Counted from the stretch's first letter, positions 17,048 through 26,893 are shown. The stretch: 64,000 nucleotides of DNA from Acidimicrobiales bacterium (GCA_035547835.1 DASZTW010000019.1:124001-188000); one strand, 5' to 3'. Translations and numbers: made by a program. Notes: generated by a model from the letters alone, not told the origin.

Positions 17048-18388
17048 ATGTCCGAACCCGCGACCGCAGCAGGTAAGCCCGACCCGTCCCTGATGGACAA
17101 GGTCGTCAACCTCTGCAAGCGCCGCGGGGTGATCTTCCCGTCGGCGGAGATCTACGGCGGCTTCCGGTCGGCGTACGACTACGGGCCGGTCGGCGTCCAA
17201 CTGCTGCGGAACGTGAAGGACGCCTGGTGGCGTTCGATGGTCCAGCTGCGCACCGACATCGTGGGCCTGGACGCCTCGATCCTCACCCCACCGGCGGTGT
17301 GGGAAGCGTCGGGCCACCTGGCCAACTTCACCGACCCGCTCGTCGACTGTCGCAACTGCAACGAGCGCTTCCGGCTCGACAAGCTCGACGATCCCCGCAC
17401 GTGCCCGAACTGTGGGGCGAGGGACTCCTTCACCGAGGCGCGCCAGTTCAACTTGATGTTCCGCACGACGGCCGGCCCGGTCGAAGGTGCGGGCCATGAC
17501 GTGTACCTGCGGCCCGAGACCGCACAAGGCATGTTCGTCAACTTCACCAACGTGATGAACGCCAGCCGCAAGCGTCCTCCGTTCGGCATCGCGCAGACGG
17601 GCAAGAGCTTCCGCAACGAGATCACGCCTGGCCAGTTCGTGTTCCGCACCCGTGAGTTCGAGCAGATGGAGATGGAGTTCTTCGTCCCGCCCGACGAGGC
17701 GGCGCAGTGGTACGAGTACTGGTGCAACGAACGCATGAACTGGTACCTCGACCTCGGCATCCCCGCGGATCAGCTCCGGTTGCGGCCGCATGCCGAGGAC
17801 GAGCTGTCGCACTACTCGTCGGGCACGTCCGACGTGGAGTTCCTGTTCCCCTGGGGCTGGGATGAGCTCGAAGGCATCGCCAACCGCGGCGACTACGACC
17901 TGCGCCAGCACATCGAGCACTCCGGTGAGCGGCTCGAGTACTTCGACCAGGCGGCGGGGGAGCGGTACATCCCCCATGTGATCGAGCCTGCCGCGGGCGC
18001 GACCCGCACGATGATGGCGTTCCTGCTCAGCGCGTACGACGAGGAAGAAGTCCGTGGCGAGCAGCGCACCGTGCTGCGGCTGCACCCGCGCCTGGCGGCG
18101 TACAAGGTCGCGGTGCTCCCGCTGTCCAAGAAGCCGGAGCTCTCCGCGGTGGCGGGGGAGGTACTCAGCCTCGTCCAACCCGAGTTCATGTGCGACTACG
18201 ACGAGACGCAGGCCATCGGCCGCCGTTATCGCCGCCAGGACGAGATCGGCACGCCGTTGTGCGTCACCGTCGACTTCGAGTCGCTCGAGGACCGGGCCGT
18301 GACGGTGCGCGAGCGCGACTCGATGGCGCAGGACCGGGTCGCGATCGACCACCTGGTCGGCCACCTGCACGCCAAGCTCGGCTTCTGA
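17048..18388 (+). CDS. glyS: glycyl-tRNA synthetase (class II, alpha2 type)
   Basis: A 446-residue single-chain glycyl-tRNA synthetase. Class II motifs are visible: FPSAEIYGGFRSAYDYGPVG near the start, the DPLVDCRNCNERFR and CPNCGA zinc-like cysteine pairs, LRPETAQGMFVNFTNV, motif 2 with GIAQTGKSFRNEITPGQFVF and REFEQMEMEFF, and ARTMMAFL-type motif 3 (TRTMMAFLLSAYDEEE). The C-terminal anticodon-binding domain has KVAVLPLSKK. The ATG at 17048 is 8 nt after a TACGCT box (17034-17039), suggesting a leaderless mRNA. The frame is open upstream only as a shadow of the RDD gene. Confidence 0.96.
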   Translation: MSEPATAAGKPDPSLMDKVVNLCKRRGVIFPSAEIYGGFRSAYDYGPVGVQLLRNVKDAWWRSMVQLRTDIVGLDASILTPPAVWEASGHLANFTDPLVDCRNCNERFRLDKLDDPRTCPNCGARDSFTEARQFNLMFRTTAGPVEGAGHDVYLRPETAQGMFVNFTNVMNASRKRPPFGIAQTGKSFRNEITPGQFVFRTREFEQMEMEFFVPPDEAAQWYEYWCNERMNWYLDLGIPADQLRLRPHAEDELSHYSSGTSDVEFLFPWGWDELEGIANRGDYDLRQHIEHSGERLEYFDQAAGERYIPHVIEPAAGATRTMMAFLLSAYDEEEVRGEQRTVLRLHPRLAAYKVAVLPLSKKPELSAVAGEVLSLVQPEFMCDYDETQAIGRRYRRQDEIGTPLCVTVDFESLEDRAVTVRERDSMAQDRVAIDHLVGHLHAKLGF

Positions 18389-18469
18389 CGAAGCCTGCCG
18401 GCATCGGCCGGCGTGGCGTTGTCACCGGCGCGACCCAACGGACACGACACGCCGGAGGGCACCGGCGGA

Positions 18470-19402
18470 TCAGCGCAACGTCTCCGCCAGCGCCTTCGCG
18501 AGGTGGTCCAGGGCTTCCTCGGCGTCGGGCAGGATCCCTTGCAGCGTGTAGAAGTCGTGGATCTCGCCCTCGAAGAGGCGGTGGTCGACCGGCACCCCCG
18601 CCGCTTGGAGCGCCTCGACGTAGGCGTTGCCCTCGTCGCGCAGCGGGTCGAGTTCGGCGGTGATCACCGCGGCGGGCGGGAGGCCCGACAGATCGGTGGT
18701 GAGCAACGGAGAGACCCGGGGGTGGGCGGCGGCCGCGTCGTTGCCGGCGAGGTAGTTCCCGGTGAACCAATCCATCAGCTCCTGGGTGAGCATCTTGCCC
18801 TCGCCGTTCTCGGTCCGCGACGGCCACGACCTGCTGGCGTCGGTGACCGGACAGCACAGCACTTGGAGCGCGATCGACGGCCCGCCGATGGACTTGGCGA
18901 GTTGCGAGACGACCGCCGCGAGGTTGCCGCCTGCCGAGTGGCCCCCCACGGCGAGGCGCGAGCCGTCGGCGCCCAACTCGTCGGCGTGGGCCGAGAGCCA
19001 TGCGGTCGCTTCCATGCAGTCGTCGACCGCGGCGGGGAACGGGTGCTCCGGCGCAAGCCGGTAGTCGACCGACGCCACCACGACACGCCCGCGCGTGCAC
19101 AGCGCCCGAGCCATTCCGTCGGTGGTGTCGAGGTCGCCGATCGTCCAGCCACCACCGTGGAACCACACCAGCAGCGGGGGCGTTGCGTCGCTGCCCGAGG
19201 GGCGGTACACGCGCAGGGCGACATCGCCCGCCGGGCCGGGGAACGTGCGGTCGGAGACCTCGGCGCCGTCGTCCCTGGCGGTCATCGCGTACAGCCCGCG
19301 ATAGGTCTCTCGGGTCTCGTCGACCCCGGGCTCCTCGGGTGACCCGGACTCCATCTGCGCGAGCAGGTCGAGGAATGTCTGCACCTCAGGCTTGGCGGCC
19401 AC
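18470..19402 (-). CDS. alpha/beta hydrolase, hormone-sensitive-lipase type esterase
   Basis: A 310-residue carboxylesterase of the HSL family. The oxyanion motif is FHGGGW (residues 81-86), the nucleophile is Ser156 in GGHSAGGN, the acid is the Asp in TAELDPLRDEG, and the catalytic His is in EGEIHDFYTL near residue 280. The cap is about 60 N-terminal residues. No signal peptide is seen, so it is probably cytosolic and acts on short acyl esters. It is convergent with glyS; the 81-bp gap holds a CCGGC-ATCG-GCCGG inverted repeat near 18400. A truncated relative of this class lies at 37014-37286. Confidence 0.9.
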   Translation of the reverse strand: MAAKPEVQTFLDLLAQMESGSPEEPGVDETRETYRGLYAMTARDDGAEVSDRTFPGPAGDVALRVYRPSGSDATPPLLVWFHGGGWTIGDLDTTDGMARALCTRGRVVVASVDYRLAPEHPFPAAVDDCMEATAWLSAHADELGADGSRLAVGGHSAGGNLAAVVSQLAKSIGGPSIALQVLCCPVTDASRSWPSRTENGEGKMLTQELMDWFTGNYLAGNDAAAAHPRVSPLLTTDLSGLPPAAVITAELDPLRDEGNAYVEALQAAGVPVDHRLFEGEIHDFYTLQGILPDAEEALDHLAKALAETLR

Positions 19403-19605
19403 GGGTCCCCCTTGGTTCGGCCGGCGTTGCGCGGATCGACGCTAGTCGTGCGCCTGGCAATCGGCGGGGCGGCCCTGGCGGCCCTCGGCACCACGAGTGG
19501 CAGGGGGGAGGGTTTGGTCGCCGGCTGCCTTCTCGATCCAGGGGCTACCGCCGGTAGGCTCACGGCCCACCTGTCCACGCCCGGTCCCGAACCAAAGGTG
19601 TACAC

Positions 19606-22263
19606 GTGCCTCTGATCTACGCGTTCGATCACTCCCACCGCCGGCCGCCCATGGAGCTCAAGGGCCTGCTGGGTGGGAAGGGCGCGAACTTGGCCGAGAT
19701 GACCTCTGTCCTCGAGCTGCCGGTGCCGCCGGGCTTCACGATCACCACCACCGCCTGCCGCCGCTACCTCGAGTCCGGCTGGCCTGAAGGGCTCGACGCG
19801 GAGCTCACCCGTCACGTGGCGCGCCTCGAGAAGGCCATGGACCGTTCGCTCGGCGACCCGGTCGACCCGTTGCTCGTCAGCGTCCGTTCGGGCGCGAAGT
19901 TCTCGATGCCGGGGATGATGGACACCGTCTTGAACCTCGGCTTGAACGACAAGTCGGTCAAAGGCCTCGCCGAGGTCACGTCGAACGACCGGTTCGCCTA
20001 CGACTCGTATCGGCGCTTCATCGCCATGTATGGCCGGATCGTGCTCGGCGTGCCGGGCGAGGAGTTCGACGGGCCCCTCGACGCAGCCAAGGAAGCGGTC
20101 GGCGCGGCCACCGACGCCGACCTCTCCGCGGAAGCGCTGGCCGACTTGTGCCACGCGTTCAAGGCGGTGGTGAAGCGCCACACCGGACGGGCGTTCCCGC
20201 AGGACCCCATGAAGCAGCTGCGGGGCGCGATCGAAGCCGTGTTTCGCTCGTGGAACACCCCCCGGGCGATCGCCTACCGGGTGCGCGACCGCATCCCGCA
20301 CGACCTCGGCACCGCCGTGAACGTGCAGGCCATGGTGTTCGGCAACCGGGACGAGCAGTCGGGCACGGGTGTCGGCTTCACACGCAACGCGGCCACGGGT
20401 GAGAACAAGCCCTACGGCGACTTCATGATCAACGCCCAGGGCGAGGACGTCGTCGCCGGCATCCGCAACACCGAGAGCCTCGACGAGCTCGCCGGCCACT
20501 TCCCGGAGATCCACGACGACCTGCTGGGGATCTTCGCTCGGCTCGAGCATCACTACCGAGACATGTGCGACACCGAGTTCACCATCGAGCAGGGCAAGCT
20601 CTGGATGTTGCAGACCCGTGTGGGCAAGCGCACCGGCCGTGCCGCGCTCCGCATGGCGGCGGAGATGGCGGCCGGAACCAAGGCGAAGAAGTCGGCGGGC
20701 ACGCCCGCATGGAAGATCACCCGCGAGGAAGCCGTCTCGCGGATCACCGCCGACCACCTCGACCAGGTGCTGCACCCGCAGCTCCGCAAGGGCGACCTGC
20801 CGGTGATCACCGTCGCGCTCGCCGCGTCGCCCGGCGCAGCGGTAGGCCGCGTCGTGTTCGACGCCGACGACGCGGTCGCCGCAGCAGACCGGGGTGAGGC
20901 GGTGATCCTCGTCCGCAACGAGACGTCACCCGAGGACGTGCACGGCATGCAGGCGTCGCGGGGCGTGCTCACCGCGCGGGGCGGTCTGGTGAGCCACGCC
21001 GCGGTCGTGGCGCGAGGTTGGGGGATCCCGGCGGTCGTGGGCGCCGAGAAGGTCAAGATCAAGGCCGGGGCGTTCACCGTCGACGACGTGACGGTGCACG
21101 AAGGTGACTGGTTGAGTCTCGACGGCACGACAGGCGAAGTCGTGTTGGGCCAGGCCGCCCTCACCGAGACCGAGCCGCCGGAGGAGTTCGAGGTGGTGCT
21201 CGGCTGGGCCGACCGGATCCGCAAGGGCCGGCTCGCGGTGCGCGCCAACGCCGACAACGGCCCTGACGCCGCCAAAGCGCGCACGTTCGGCGCGGAGGGC
21301 ATCGGGTTGTGCCGCACAGAGCACATGTTCCTCGGCGAGGACCGCCTCCCCGTCGTGCGTCGCATGATCCTGGCCGACACACCGCAAGAGGAGGCGTCGG
21401 CGCTCGAAGAGCTGCGCCGAGTCCAGAAGAAGGACTTCGAGGCGATCCTCGAAGCGATGGACGGACTGCCCGTCACGATCCGGCTGCTCGACCCACCGCT
21501 GCACGAGTTCCTACCTTCGCTGGAGGAGCTGGAGGAGAAGAAGGCCATCGGCGGGCTCGCCCCCGCCGAGGAGAAGCTGCTCGAGGCGGCCAAGTCATGG
21601 CACGAGGTCAACCCGATGCTCGGGATCCGTGGTGTGCGGCTCGGTGTGGTGAAGCCCGGGTTGTACGCCATGCAGGTACGAGCGCTCGTGCAGGCTGCGG
21701 CCGACCGGGTCCGCAAGGGCGGCGACCCGATCGTCGAGGTGATGATCCCGCTCGTGGTGTCGCGCGAGGAGCTCGCGTTGGCTCGCGGCTGGGCGGTCGA
21801 CGCGATCGCCGATGCCACCAAAGACCTTCGCCGGAAGCCGAAGATCCTCATCGGCACGATGGTCGAGACCCCGCGGGCCGCGTTGTGCGCCGATCAAGTG
21901 GCGGAAGTGGCGGACTTCTTCAGCTTCGGTACCAACGACCTCACACAGATGACGTTCGCGTTCTCGCGCGACGACGTCGAGGGCCGCATGATGAACGCGT
22001 ATCTCGAGCAGGGCATCTTGAAGCGCAACCCCTTCGAGACCATCGACCGTGATGGCGTGGGCGCGCTGGTGCGCCAGGCGACCCGGCGTGGCCGCAAGGT
22101 CAACGACCGGCTGAAGCTCGGCGTGTGCGGCGAGCACGGCGGTGACCCCGAGTCGATCTCGTTCTTCTTCGACGCCGGGCTGGACTACGTGTCCTGCTCG
22201 CCGTTCCGCGTGCCGATCGCCCGGCTGGCCGCAGCTCAGGCGGTGGTCGCCGCGGGGGGCTAG
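19606..22263 (+). CDS. ppdK: pyruvate, phosphate dikinase
   Basis: An 885-residue PPDK, which interconverts pyruvate, ATP and Pi with phosphoenolpyruvate, AMP and PPi. The N-terminal nucleotide-binding domain begins LLGGKGANLAEMTSVLELPV and includes VRSGAKFSMPGMMDTVLNLG. The phosphohistidine domain has His464 in GGLVSHAAVVARGWGIPAVV. The C-terminal PEP-binding TIM barrel contains EGIGLCRTEHMF, IGTMVETPRAA and SFGTNDLTQMTF, ending GVCGEHGGDPESI with the catalytic Cys. Length is normal. Start is GTG at 19606. The upstream gap of 203 bp holds no gene. Confidence 0.96.
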   Translation: MPLIYAFDHSHRRPPMELKGLLGGKGANLAEMTSVLELPVPPGFTITTTACRRYLESGWPEGLDAELTRHVARLEKAMDRSLGDPVDPLLVSVRSGAKFSMPGMMDTVLNLGLNDKSVKGLAEVTSNDRFAYDSYRRFIAMYGRIVLGVPGEEFDGPLDAAKEAVGAATDADLSAEALADLCHAFKAVVKRHTGRAFPQDPMKQLRGAIEAVFRSWNTPRAIAYRVRDRIPHDLGTAVNVQAMVFGNRDEQSGTGVGFTRNAATGENKPYGDFMINAQGEDVVAGIRNTESLDELAGHFPEIHDDLLGIFARLEHHYRDMCDTEFTIEQGKLWMLQTRVGKRTGRAALRMAAEMAAGTKAKKSAGTPAWKITREEAVSRITADHLDQVLHPQLRKGDLPVITVALAASPGAAVGRVVFDADDAVAAADRGEAVILVRNETSPEDVHGMQASRGVLTARGGLVSHAAVVARGWGIPAVVGAEKVKIKAGAFTVDDVTVHEGDWLSLDGTTGEVVLGQAALTETEPPEEFEVVLGWADRIRKGRLAVRANADNGPDAAKARTFGAEGIGLCRTEHMFLGEDRLPVVRRMILADTPQEEASALEELRRVQKKDFEAILEAMDGLPVTIRLLDPPLHEFLPSLEELEEKKAIGGLAPAEEKLLEAAKSWHEVNPMLGIRGVRLGVVKPGLYAMQVRALVQAAADRVRKGGDPIVEVMIPLVVSREELALARGWAVDAIADATKDLRRKPKILIGTMVETPRAALCADQVAEVADFFSFGTNDLTQMTFAFSRDDVEGRMMNAYLEQGILKRNPFETIDRDGVGALVRQATRRGRKVNDRLKLGVCGEHGGDPESISFFFDAGLDYVSCSPFRVPIARLAAAQAVVAAGG

Positions 22264-22267
22264 GCCA

Positions 22268-23200
22268 CTGCGCTCGCACGCCGCGCTCTGGCAGTGGTCC
22301 ATCTTCGGGGCGGTCGTCCTCGGTGCCCTGCTGTTCGACCTGCTGGTCGTGCATCGGCGCCCGCGCGAGGTCCGGTTCCGTGAGGCGCTCGTCGAGACGG
22401 GCGCGTGGATCGCGCTCGGGCTGGGGTTCGGCGCGCTGGTGTGGGTCTGGTTCGGCCGCTCGATCGCAGGCCAGTACTACTCCGGTTACTTGATCGAAGA
22501 GAGCCTCTCGGTCGACAACGTGTTCGTCTGGGCCGTGTTGCTCGACTGGTTCGTCGTGCCGGTCCGCTACCAGTTCCGGGTGCTGTTCTGGGGGGTGTTC
22601 GGCGCGCTCGGGCTGCGGGCCGTGTTCATCGTGGCCGGCGTCGCCGTGGTCGATCGCTTCGACCCGATCCTGTACGTCTTCGGCGCGTTTCTCCTGTACA
22701 CGGCCTGGCGGCTGTTGCGTGGGACCGAGGAGGCGGTGGACCCTGCGACCAGCCGGACGTTGCGCGCGCTGCGCCGCCTGGTGCCGTCGACACCCGAATA
22801 CGACGGTCAGCGGTTGTTCACGAAGATCGACGGGCGGCGCCTGGCCACCCCGCTGTTCGCGGTCCTCGTGATGATCGAGCTCACTGATGTCCTGTTCGCC
22901 ACCGACTCGATCCCGGCGATCCTCGCGGTCTCGACCCACACGTTCGTGCTGTACAGCTCCAACGCCTTCGCAGTCTTGGGCCTGCGGTCGTTGTACTTCG
23001 TGGTGCGTGGCGCGAAGGACCGCTTCGAAACCCTGGACAACGGCATTGCGGTGATCCTGGCCTTCGTGGGGGTCAAGATGCTGCTGTCCCACGTGGTGCA
23101 CATCGGCATCGGCGTGTCGCTGGCAGTGATCATCGGCGTGCTCGTGGTGTCGATCGCCTGGTCGGTGTGGCGGCCCGCGCACCGGCGTCGTGCACCATGA
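22268..23200 (+). CDS. TerC-family membrane protein
   Basis: A TerC/Alx-family integral membrane protein with about eight helices; the metal-site segments are SGYLIEESLSVDNVFVWAVL and VLVMIELTDVLFATDSIPAI, with acidic residues in membrane helices. TerC proteins act in manganese homeostasis and in loading metals to exported proteins. The start is unclear: between the ppdK stop and the first membrane helix there is no ATG, GTG or TTG. I place it at CTG 22268, 8 nt after a GGGGGG run, giving 310 residues with an intact first helix. Alternatives are ATG 22142, inside ppdK, or GTG 22349, which would remove the first helix. Confidence 0.85.
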   Translation: MRSHAALWQWSIFGAVVLGALLFDLLVVHRRPREVRFREALVETGAWIALGLGFGALVWVWFGRSIAGQYYSGYLIEESLSVDNVFVWAVLLDWFVVPVRYQFRVLFWGVFGALGLRAVFIVAGVAVVDRFDPILYVFGAFLLYTAWRLLRGTEEAVDPATSRTLRALRRLVPSTPEYDGQRLFTKIDGRRLATPLFAVLVMIELTDVLFATDSIPAILAVSTHTFVLYSSNAFAVLGLRSLYFVVRGAKDRFETLDNGIAVILAFVGVKMLLSHVVHIGIGVSLAVIIGVLVVSIAWSVWRPAHRRRAP

Positions 23201-23256
23201 CCTGGGACTGGTCCGACCGACCCCGGAAGCCGGGTGGAACAGTGCAGCGGCCGCGC

Positions 23257-23286
23257 TACGTTCCCGAGATGCCGAGGTGGCGCTGA
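23257..23286 (+). promoter_or_regulatory. dnaG promoter with possible five-codon leader peptide
   Basis: A TACGTT -10-like box (23257-23262) lies 6 nt before an ATG at 23269. That ATG opens a five-codon frame, Met-Pro-Arg-Trp-Arg, then TGA at 23284-23286. The A of this stop is the first base of the dnaG ATG. GAGGTGG within the mini-frame also serves as the dnaG ribosome-binding site. The arrangement would allow a leaderless mini-ORF coupled to dnaG. This is inference from sequence layout only. Confidence 0.35.
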
Positions 23287-25097
23287 TGGCGATCGTGGAC
23301 GACGACATCGCGCGGGTCCGCGACGCCGTCGACATCGTCCAGCTGATCAGCCGCCACCTGGCGCTCAAGAAGGTCGGTGGCAACTTCGTGGGGCGCTGCC
23401 CCTTCCACCAGGAGAACACGCCGTCGTTCAACGTGCGGCCGCAGATCGGTCGGTACTACTGCTTCGGGTGCCTGGCCAGCGGTGACGCGATCGACTTCGT
23501 GCAACAGATCGACCACCTCGACTTCGTGGGCGCCGTCGAGCAGCTCGCTGCGCAGGCAGGGATCACCCTGCGCTACACGGATGCGCACCAAGGCGAGGCC
23601 CGCAGGGAACGCAAGCTGCTGATCGATGTGATCACCAAGGCGGTCGACTTCTACCACGACCGCTTGCTGCACGGCGCCGACGCCGGCGCCGCGCGCCGTT
23701 ACCTGCGGGCGCGCGGCTTCGACGGCGACCTGGTTCGCGAGTACCGCCTCGGTTGGGCCCCCGACGCGTGGGACACGCTCGCGCGCCACTTGCGGGTGAC
23801 CGACAAGGTGCTCGCCGACACGGGCCTCGGCTTCGTGAACCGCGTCAACAAGCAGCAGGACTTCTTCCGCGCCCGGATCTTGTTCCCGATCGCCGACGCC
23901 CAAGGCGATCCCGTCGGTTTCGGCGGCCGCAAGCTGCCCGACGCCGAAGGGCCCAAGTACCGCAACACGTCGGAGACCTCCCTGTACCACAAGAGCAAGG
24001 TGCTCTACGGACTCGACCGGGCCAAGACCGAGATCGTGCAACAGGATCGGGTGATCATCTGTGAGGGCTACACCGACGTGATCGGGTTCGCCCGAGCCGG
24101 GCTACCGGTTGCCGTCGCCACCTGCGGAACCGCGCTGACCGAGGAGCACGTCAAGCTCCTACGGCGGTTCAGCCAGCGCCTGATCCTCGCCTTCGACCCC
24201 GACCGCGCGGGCCAGGCCGCTGCGGAGCGGGTGTACGAGTGGGAGCGCACACACGACCTCGAGGTGTCGGTCGTGGCTCTGCCCGAAGGGGAGGATCCGG
24301 CCGACTTGGCCCAGCACGATCCCGACCAGCTCCGCGCCGCGGTCGACGAAGCCCAGCGGTTCCTCGGGTTTCGCGTGGGTCAGGCCCTCCGGGGCGGCGA
24401 CTTGCGCAGCCCGGAAGGGCGGGCACACGCCGCGGACGTGGCGGCCGCCATGATCGCCGAGCACCCCGACGAGCTGGTGCGCGACCCCTATGTGATGGAG
24501 GTCGCCGACCGCTGCCGCCTCGATGCAACCCGGCTGCGCGGCCGGGTCGAGCACTTCATCGCCCACCCTCCCGAGCGCGCCACGGCGACCCGCGCCCGCC
24601 GCCCGGCGCCCGACGAGGCCGCCGCCGGAGGGCGTGCCGCGCCCGCGGTGCCGTTCCGCACCACCGCCGAGACCGAGGCGCTCCGCGTCGCGGTGCACCG
24701 ACCCTCCGAGCTCCTCGACCGGCTCGTCGACCGCTTGTTCACCGATCCCGTCCACGTCGCCGTGCTCGGGTCGCTCCGCGCCCACGGCGGTGACACCCGC
24801 GCCGCCGCGTTGGCGTCGAACGGTGAGGAAGCTGCCTTGTTGTCCCGCTTGGCGATGGAGGAGACCGCTGCCGACCCCGCCGACGTGCTCGCCCGCCTCG
24901 TCGACCAGGCCACCGAGCGCGCCCTCGCCGAAGTCGAGCGTGACGCGCGCATGTCCGATGATCCGTTGGCGTTCGCCGCCTTGATCGGCTGGATCAAGCT
25001 CCGCCAGGAGGAGCTCCGGTCTGAGGGCGACGGCAGTCAGGCCGCGGTGAAGCAGTTGGTAGCCTGGCTCACCGAACACGTCGCGGAGGGAGCATGA
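23286..25097 (+). CDS. dnaG: DNA primase DnaG
   Basis: A 603-residue primase. The N-terminal zinc ribbon is [17 protein letters not shown] with [15 protein letters not shown] (Cys, His, Cys, Cys). The RNA polymerase core holds [20 protein letters not shown] and the TOPRIM elements [17 protein letters not shown] and [20 protein letters not shown] with EGEDPAD. A Pro/Arg-rich linker (about 430-465) leads to the C-terminal helicase-binding bundle. ATG 23286 is selected for the GAGGTGG 6 nt upstream and the conserved start of the zinc domain. The stop overlaps the ATG of sigA (ATGA), the classical macromolecular-synthesis pairing. Confidence 0.96.
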   Translation: MAIVDDDIARVRDAVDIVQLISRHLALKKVGGNFVGRCPFHQENTPSFNVRPQIGRYYCFGCLASGDAIDFVQQIDHLDFVGAVEQLAAQAGITLRYTDAHQGEARRERKLLIDVITKAVDFYHDRLLHGADAGAARRYLRARGFDGDLVREYRLGWAPDAWDTLARHLRVTDKVLADTGLGFVNRVNKQQDFFRARILFPIADAQGDPVGFGGRKLPDAEGPKYRNTSETSLYHKSKVLYGLDRAKTEIVQQDRVIICEGYTDVIGFARAGLPVAVATCGTALTEEHVKLLRRFSQRLILAFDPDRAGQAAAERVYEWERTHDLEVSVVALPEGEDPADLAQHDPDQLRAAVDEAQRFLGFRVGQALRGGDLRSPEGRAHAADVAAAMIAEHPDELVRDPYVMEVADRCRLDATRLRGRVEHFIAHPPERATATRARRPAPDEAAAGGRAAPAVPFRTTAETEALRVAVHRPSELLDRLVDRLFTDPVHVAVLGSLRAHGGDTRAAALASNGEEAALLSRLAMEETAADPADVLARLVDQATERALAEVERDARMSDDPLAFAALIGWIKLRQEELRSEGDGSQAAVKQLVAWLTEHVAEGA

Positions 25098-26290
25098 CCG
25101 ACACCGGTGCGGTGCCATCACTCGGGAGCGCTGGCGGCCCCGCCGCCGAGTTGGAAGGCGCCGACCACCACGGCACCGAAGCTGCCGTGGTCAACATCGA
25201 GAGTGGCAGCGCGGCGCGGCCGTTGGATCAGGTGCGCGAGCCGACCGTGATCGACTTGCTGGCGCTCGAGGGCTTCGGCGACGACGACGAGCCCCGTGAC
25301 CGCCGCGACCGCCGATCTGGTCGCACCATCCGCCCGGCGGCGCGGGCCGGCACCACCACCTCGTCGGACCCCGTCCGTGTGTACTTGCGCGAGATCGGCC
25401 GCGTGCCACTGCTCACCGGGCCAGGCGAGGTGGCGCTCGCCAAGCGGATCGAGGCCGGCTCGCTCGCCGCGGTTCACCTCGCCGAAATGGAAGCCAGTGG
25501 TCGCTCGCACGAGATCGGCGCGGCGGAGCGGCGCCAGTTCGAGCGGATCGTCCGTGACGGGGAACGGGCCAAGAGCGAGCTCATCCAAGCCAACCTGCGT
25601 CTCGTCGTGTCGATCGCCAAGCGCTACGTCGCTCGGGGCATGCCCCTGCTCGACCTGGTGCAAGAAGGCAACCTCGGCCTGATGCGAGCCGTCGAGAAGT
25701 TCGACTACACGAAGGGCTTCAAGTTCTCGACGTACGCCACGTGGTGGATCCGCCAGGCCATCACGCGTGCGATCGCCGACCAGGCGCGGACCATTCGGAT
25801 CCCGGTCCACATGTTCGAGTCGATCAACCGGGTCAACCGCGTGCAGCGCCAGATGCTGCAGGAGCTCGAGCGCGAGCCCACGCTCGACGAGCTGGCCACC
25901 AAAGTCGAGATGACCCCGGATCGCGTCCGCGAGATCCTCCGGATCGCGCAGGATCCCTTGTCGCTCGACTCGCCCCTTGGCGAGGCCGACGACTCCAACT
26001 TGAGCGACTACATCCCGGACATGACCGCGGACGCCCCCGAGGAGCGGGCTGCCCGCACCATGCTCAACTACGCGGTCGAGCAGGCCCTCGAGGACCTCAA
26101 CGACCGCGAGCGCCAAGTGATGCGACTTCGCTTCGGCCTCGAGGATGGACAAGCTCGCACGCTCGAGGAAGTCGGCAGGGAGTTCGGGGTCACGCGGGAG
26201 CGAATACGCCAGATCGAATCGAAGACCCTCGCCAAGCTGCGCCACCCGCATCGCAGCCAGAAGCTGCGCGACTACCTCGACGGCGACTGA
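25094..26290 (+). CDS. sigA: RNA polymerase principal sigma factor
   Basis: A 398-residue group 1 sigma-70 factor. Region 1.2 has [18 protein letters not shown], region 2 has [20 protein letters not shown] and [16 protein letters not shown] (-10 recognition and melting), region 3 has [20 protein letters not shown], and region 4.2 has the helix-turn-helix [20 protein letters not shown]. An acidic N-terminal extension of about 85 residues lacks a clear region 1.1. The start overlaps the dnaG stop by 4 nt. It should direct the TTGAC-n17/18-TAnnnT promoters seen elsewhere in the window. Confidence 0.94.
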   Translation: MTDTGAVPSLGSAGGPAAELEGADHHGTEAAVVNIESGSAARPLDQVREPTVIDLLALEGFGDDDEPRDRRDRRSGRTIRPAARAGTTTSSDPVRVYLREIGRVPLLTGPGEVALAKRIEAGSLAAVHLAEMEASGRSHEIGAAERRQFERIVRDGERAKSELIQANLRLVVSIAKRYVARGMPLLDLVQEGNLGLMRAVEKFDYTKGFKFSTYATWWIRQAITRAIADQARTIRIPVHMFESINRVNRVQRQMLQELEREPTLDELATKVEMTPDRVREILRIAQDPLSLDSPLGEADDSNLSDYIPDMTADAPEERAARTMLNYAVEQALEDLNDRERQVMRLRFGLEDGQARTLEEVGREFGVTRERIRQIESKTLAKLRHPHRSQKLRDYLDGD

Positions 26291-26341
26291 GGGGCGCGCC
26301 GCGGCCGTCGGGCGGGCGCGTGGGTCGTGGCCAGTGGACCG

Positions 26342-26578
26342 TCAGCCGACGAGCTCGCCCTCGGGCTGGCGGTGGCGAACGTCGGTGAGGGCGGCCCGCA
26401 GCCGCTCCGCTCCCAGATCGGCCGCCGCACGAAGCTTCACGGCTCCGGTCTCGGCGAGGTCACGCCGCCGTAGCCGGTTCACCACCCGCTCGACAGTGTC
26501 GTGGTGCGTCTGCACCGCGCGGGCCACCACCCCCGCGGACACGACGAGAGCGAGAGCGATGCCGACCCGGGTGCGCAT
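26342..26578 (-). CDS. small hypothetical protein with one N-terminal membrane helix
   Basis: A 78-residue protein I do not recognise. It starts MRTRVGIALALVVSAGVVAR, a single membrane helix or uncleaved signal anchor, followed by an amphipathic, Arg- and Ala-rich part with RVVNRLRRRDLAETG and ALTDVRHRQPEGE. ATG 26578 is preferred over an in-frame start at 26674 because that extension is Pro/Arg-rich and would precede the hydrophobic segment. It is convergent with sigA and ends 51 bp from it. Confidence 0.5.
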   Translation of the reverse strand: MRTRVGIALALVVSAGVVARAVQTHHDTVERVVNRLRRRDLAETGAVKLRAAADLGAERLRAALTDVRHRQPEGELVG

Positions 26579-26679
26579 CGCTCTGTTGTACCAAACGCAA
26601 CCCGGCGTTGGGGCAGTTGGCACCTGAGGCCGCCGGCGGTCGGGGGTGGCGAGGGGGCCTGCTAACCTGCGCAATCCGA

Positions 26680-26752
26680 TCCGGGGTAGCTCAACTGGCA
26701 GAGCAAACGGCTGTTAACCGTTAGGTTGAGAGTTCGAGCCTCTCCCCCGGAG
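26680..26752 (+). tRNA. tRNA-Asn (GTT)
   Basis: A 73-nt cloverleaf: acceptor TCCGGGG/CCCCGGA, D stem GCTC/GAGC, anticodon stem AACGG/CCGTT with loop CTGTTAA (anticodon GTT), T arm GAGAG-TTCGAGC-CTCTC, discriminator G. CCA is not encoded. A TAACCT -10-like box lies at 26663-26668. Confidence 0.96.
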
Positions 26753-26760
26753 CAGGTGCG

Positions 26761-26795
26761 GCCCGCCGGTCCAGCCGGCGGGCGCTCTCGATTTT
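26761..26795 (+). terminator. intrinsic terminator after tRNA-Asn
   Basis: A perfect 9-bp inverted repeat, GCCCGCCGG (26761-26769) and CCGGCGGGC (26775-26783), with a 5-nt loop, is followed by GCTCTCG and a short T tract ending at 26795, directly before the next tRNA. It may separate or process the two tRNA transcripts. Confidence 0.6.
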
Positions 26796-26868
26796 GGGGC
26801 GGTAGCTCAGTGGTCAGAGCAGGGGACTCATAATCCCTCGGTCGTGGGTTCGATCCCCACCCGCCCCA
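26796..26868 (+). tRNA. tRNA-Met (CAT)
   Basis: A 73-nt cloverleaf: acceptor GGGGCGG/CCGCCCC, D stem GCTC/GAGC, anticodon stem GGGGA/TCCCT with loop CTCATAA (anticodon CAT), T arm GTGGG-TTCGATC-CCCAC, discriminator A. CCA is not encoded. The CAT anticodon could also belong to a lysidine-modified tRNA-Ile; the full acceptor pairing argues against initiator tRNA. Confidence 0.92.
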
Positions 26869-26893
26869 CGCACGTCCCGCTCGCCTGGCGGAA

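Noticed and set aside
18397-18412. Strong terminator after glyS
   Set aside because: The CCGGC-ATCG-GCCGG hairpin has no T tract; it may act but cannot be claimed.
26796-26868. Initiator tRNA-Met
   Set aside because: The acceptor end is fully paired and the anticodon stem lacks the three G-C pairs typical of initiators.
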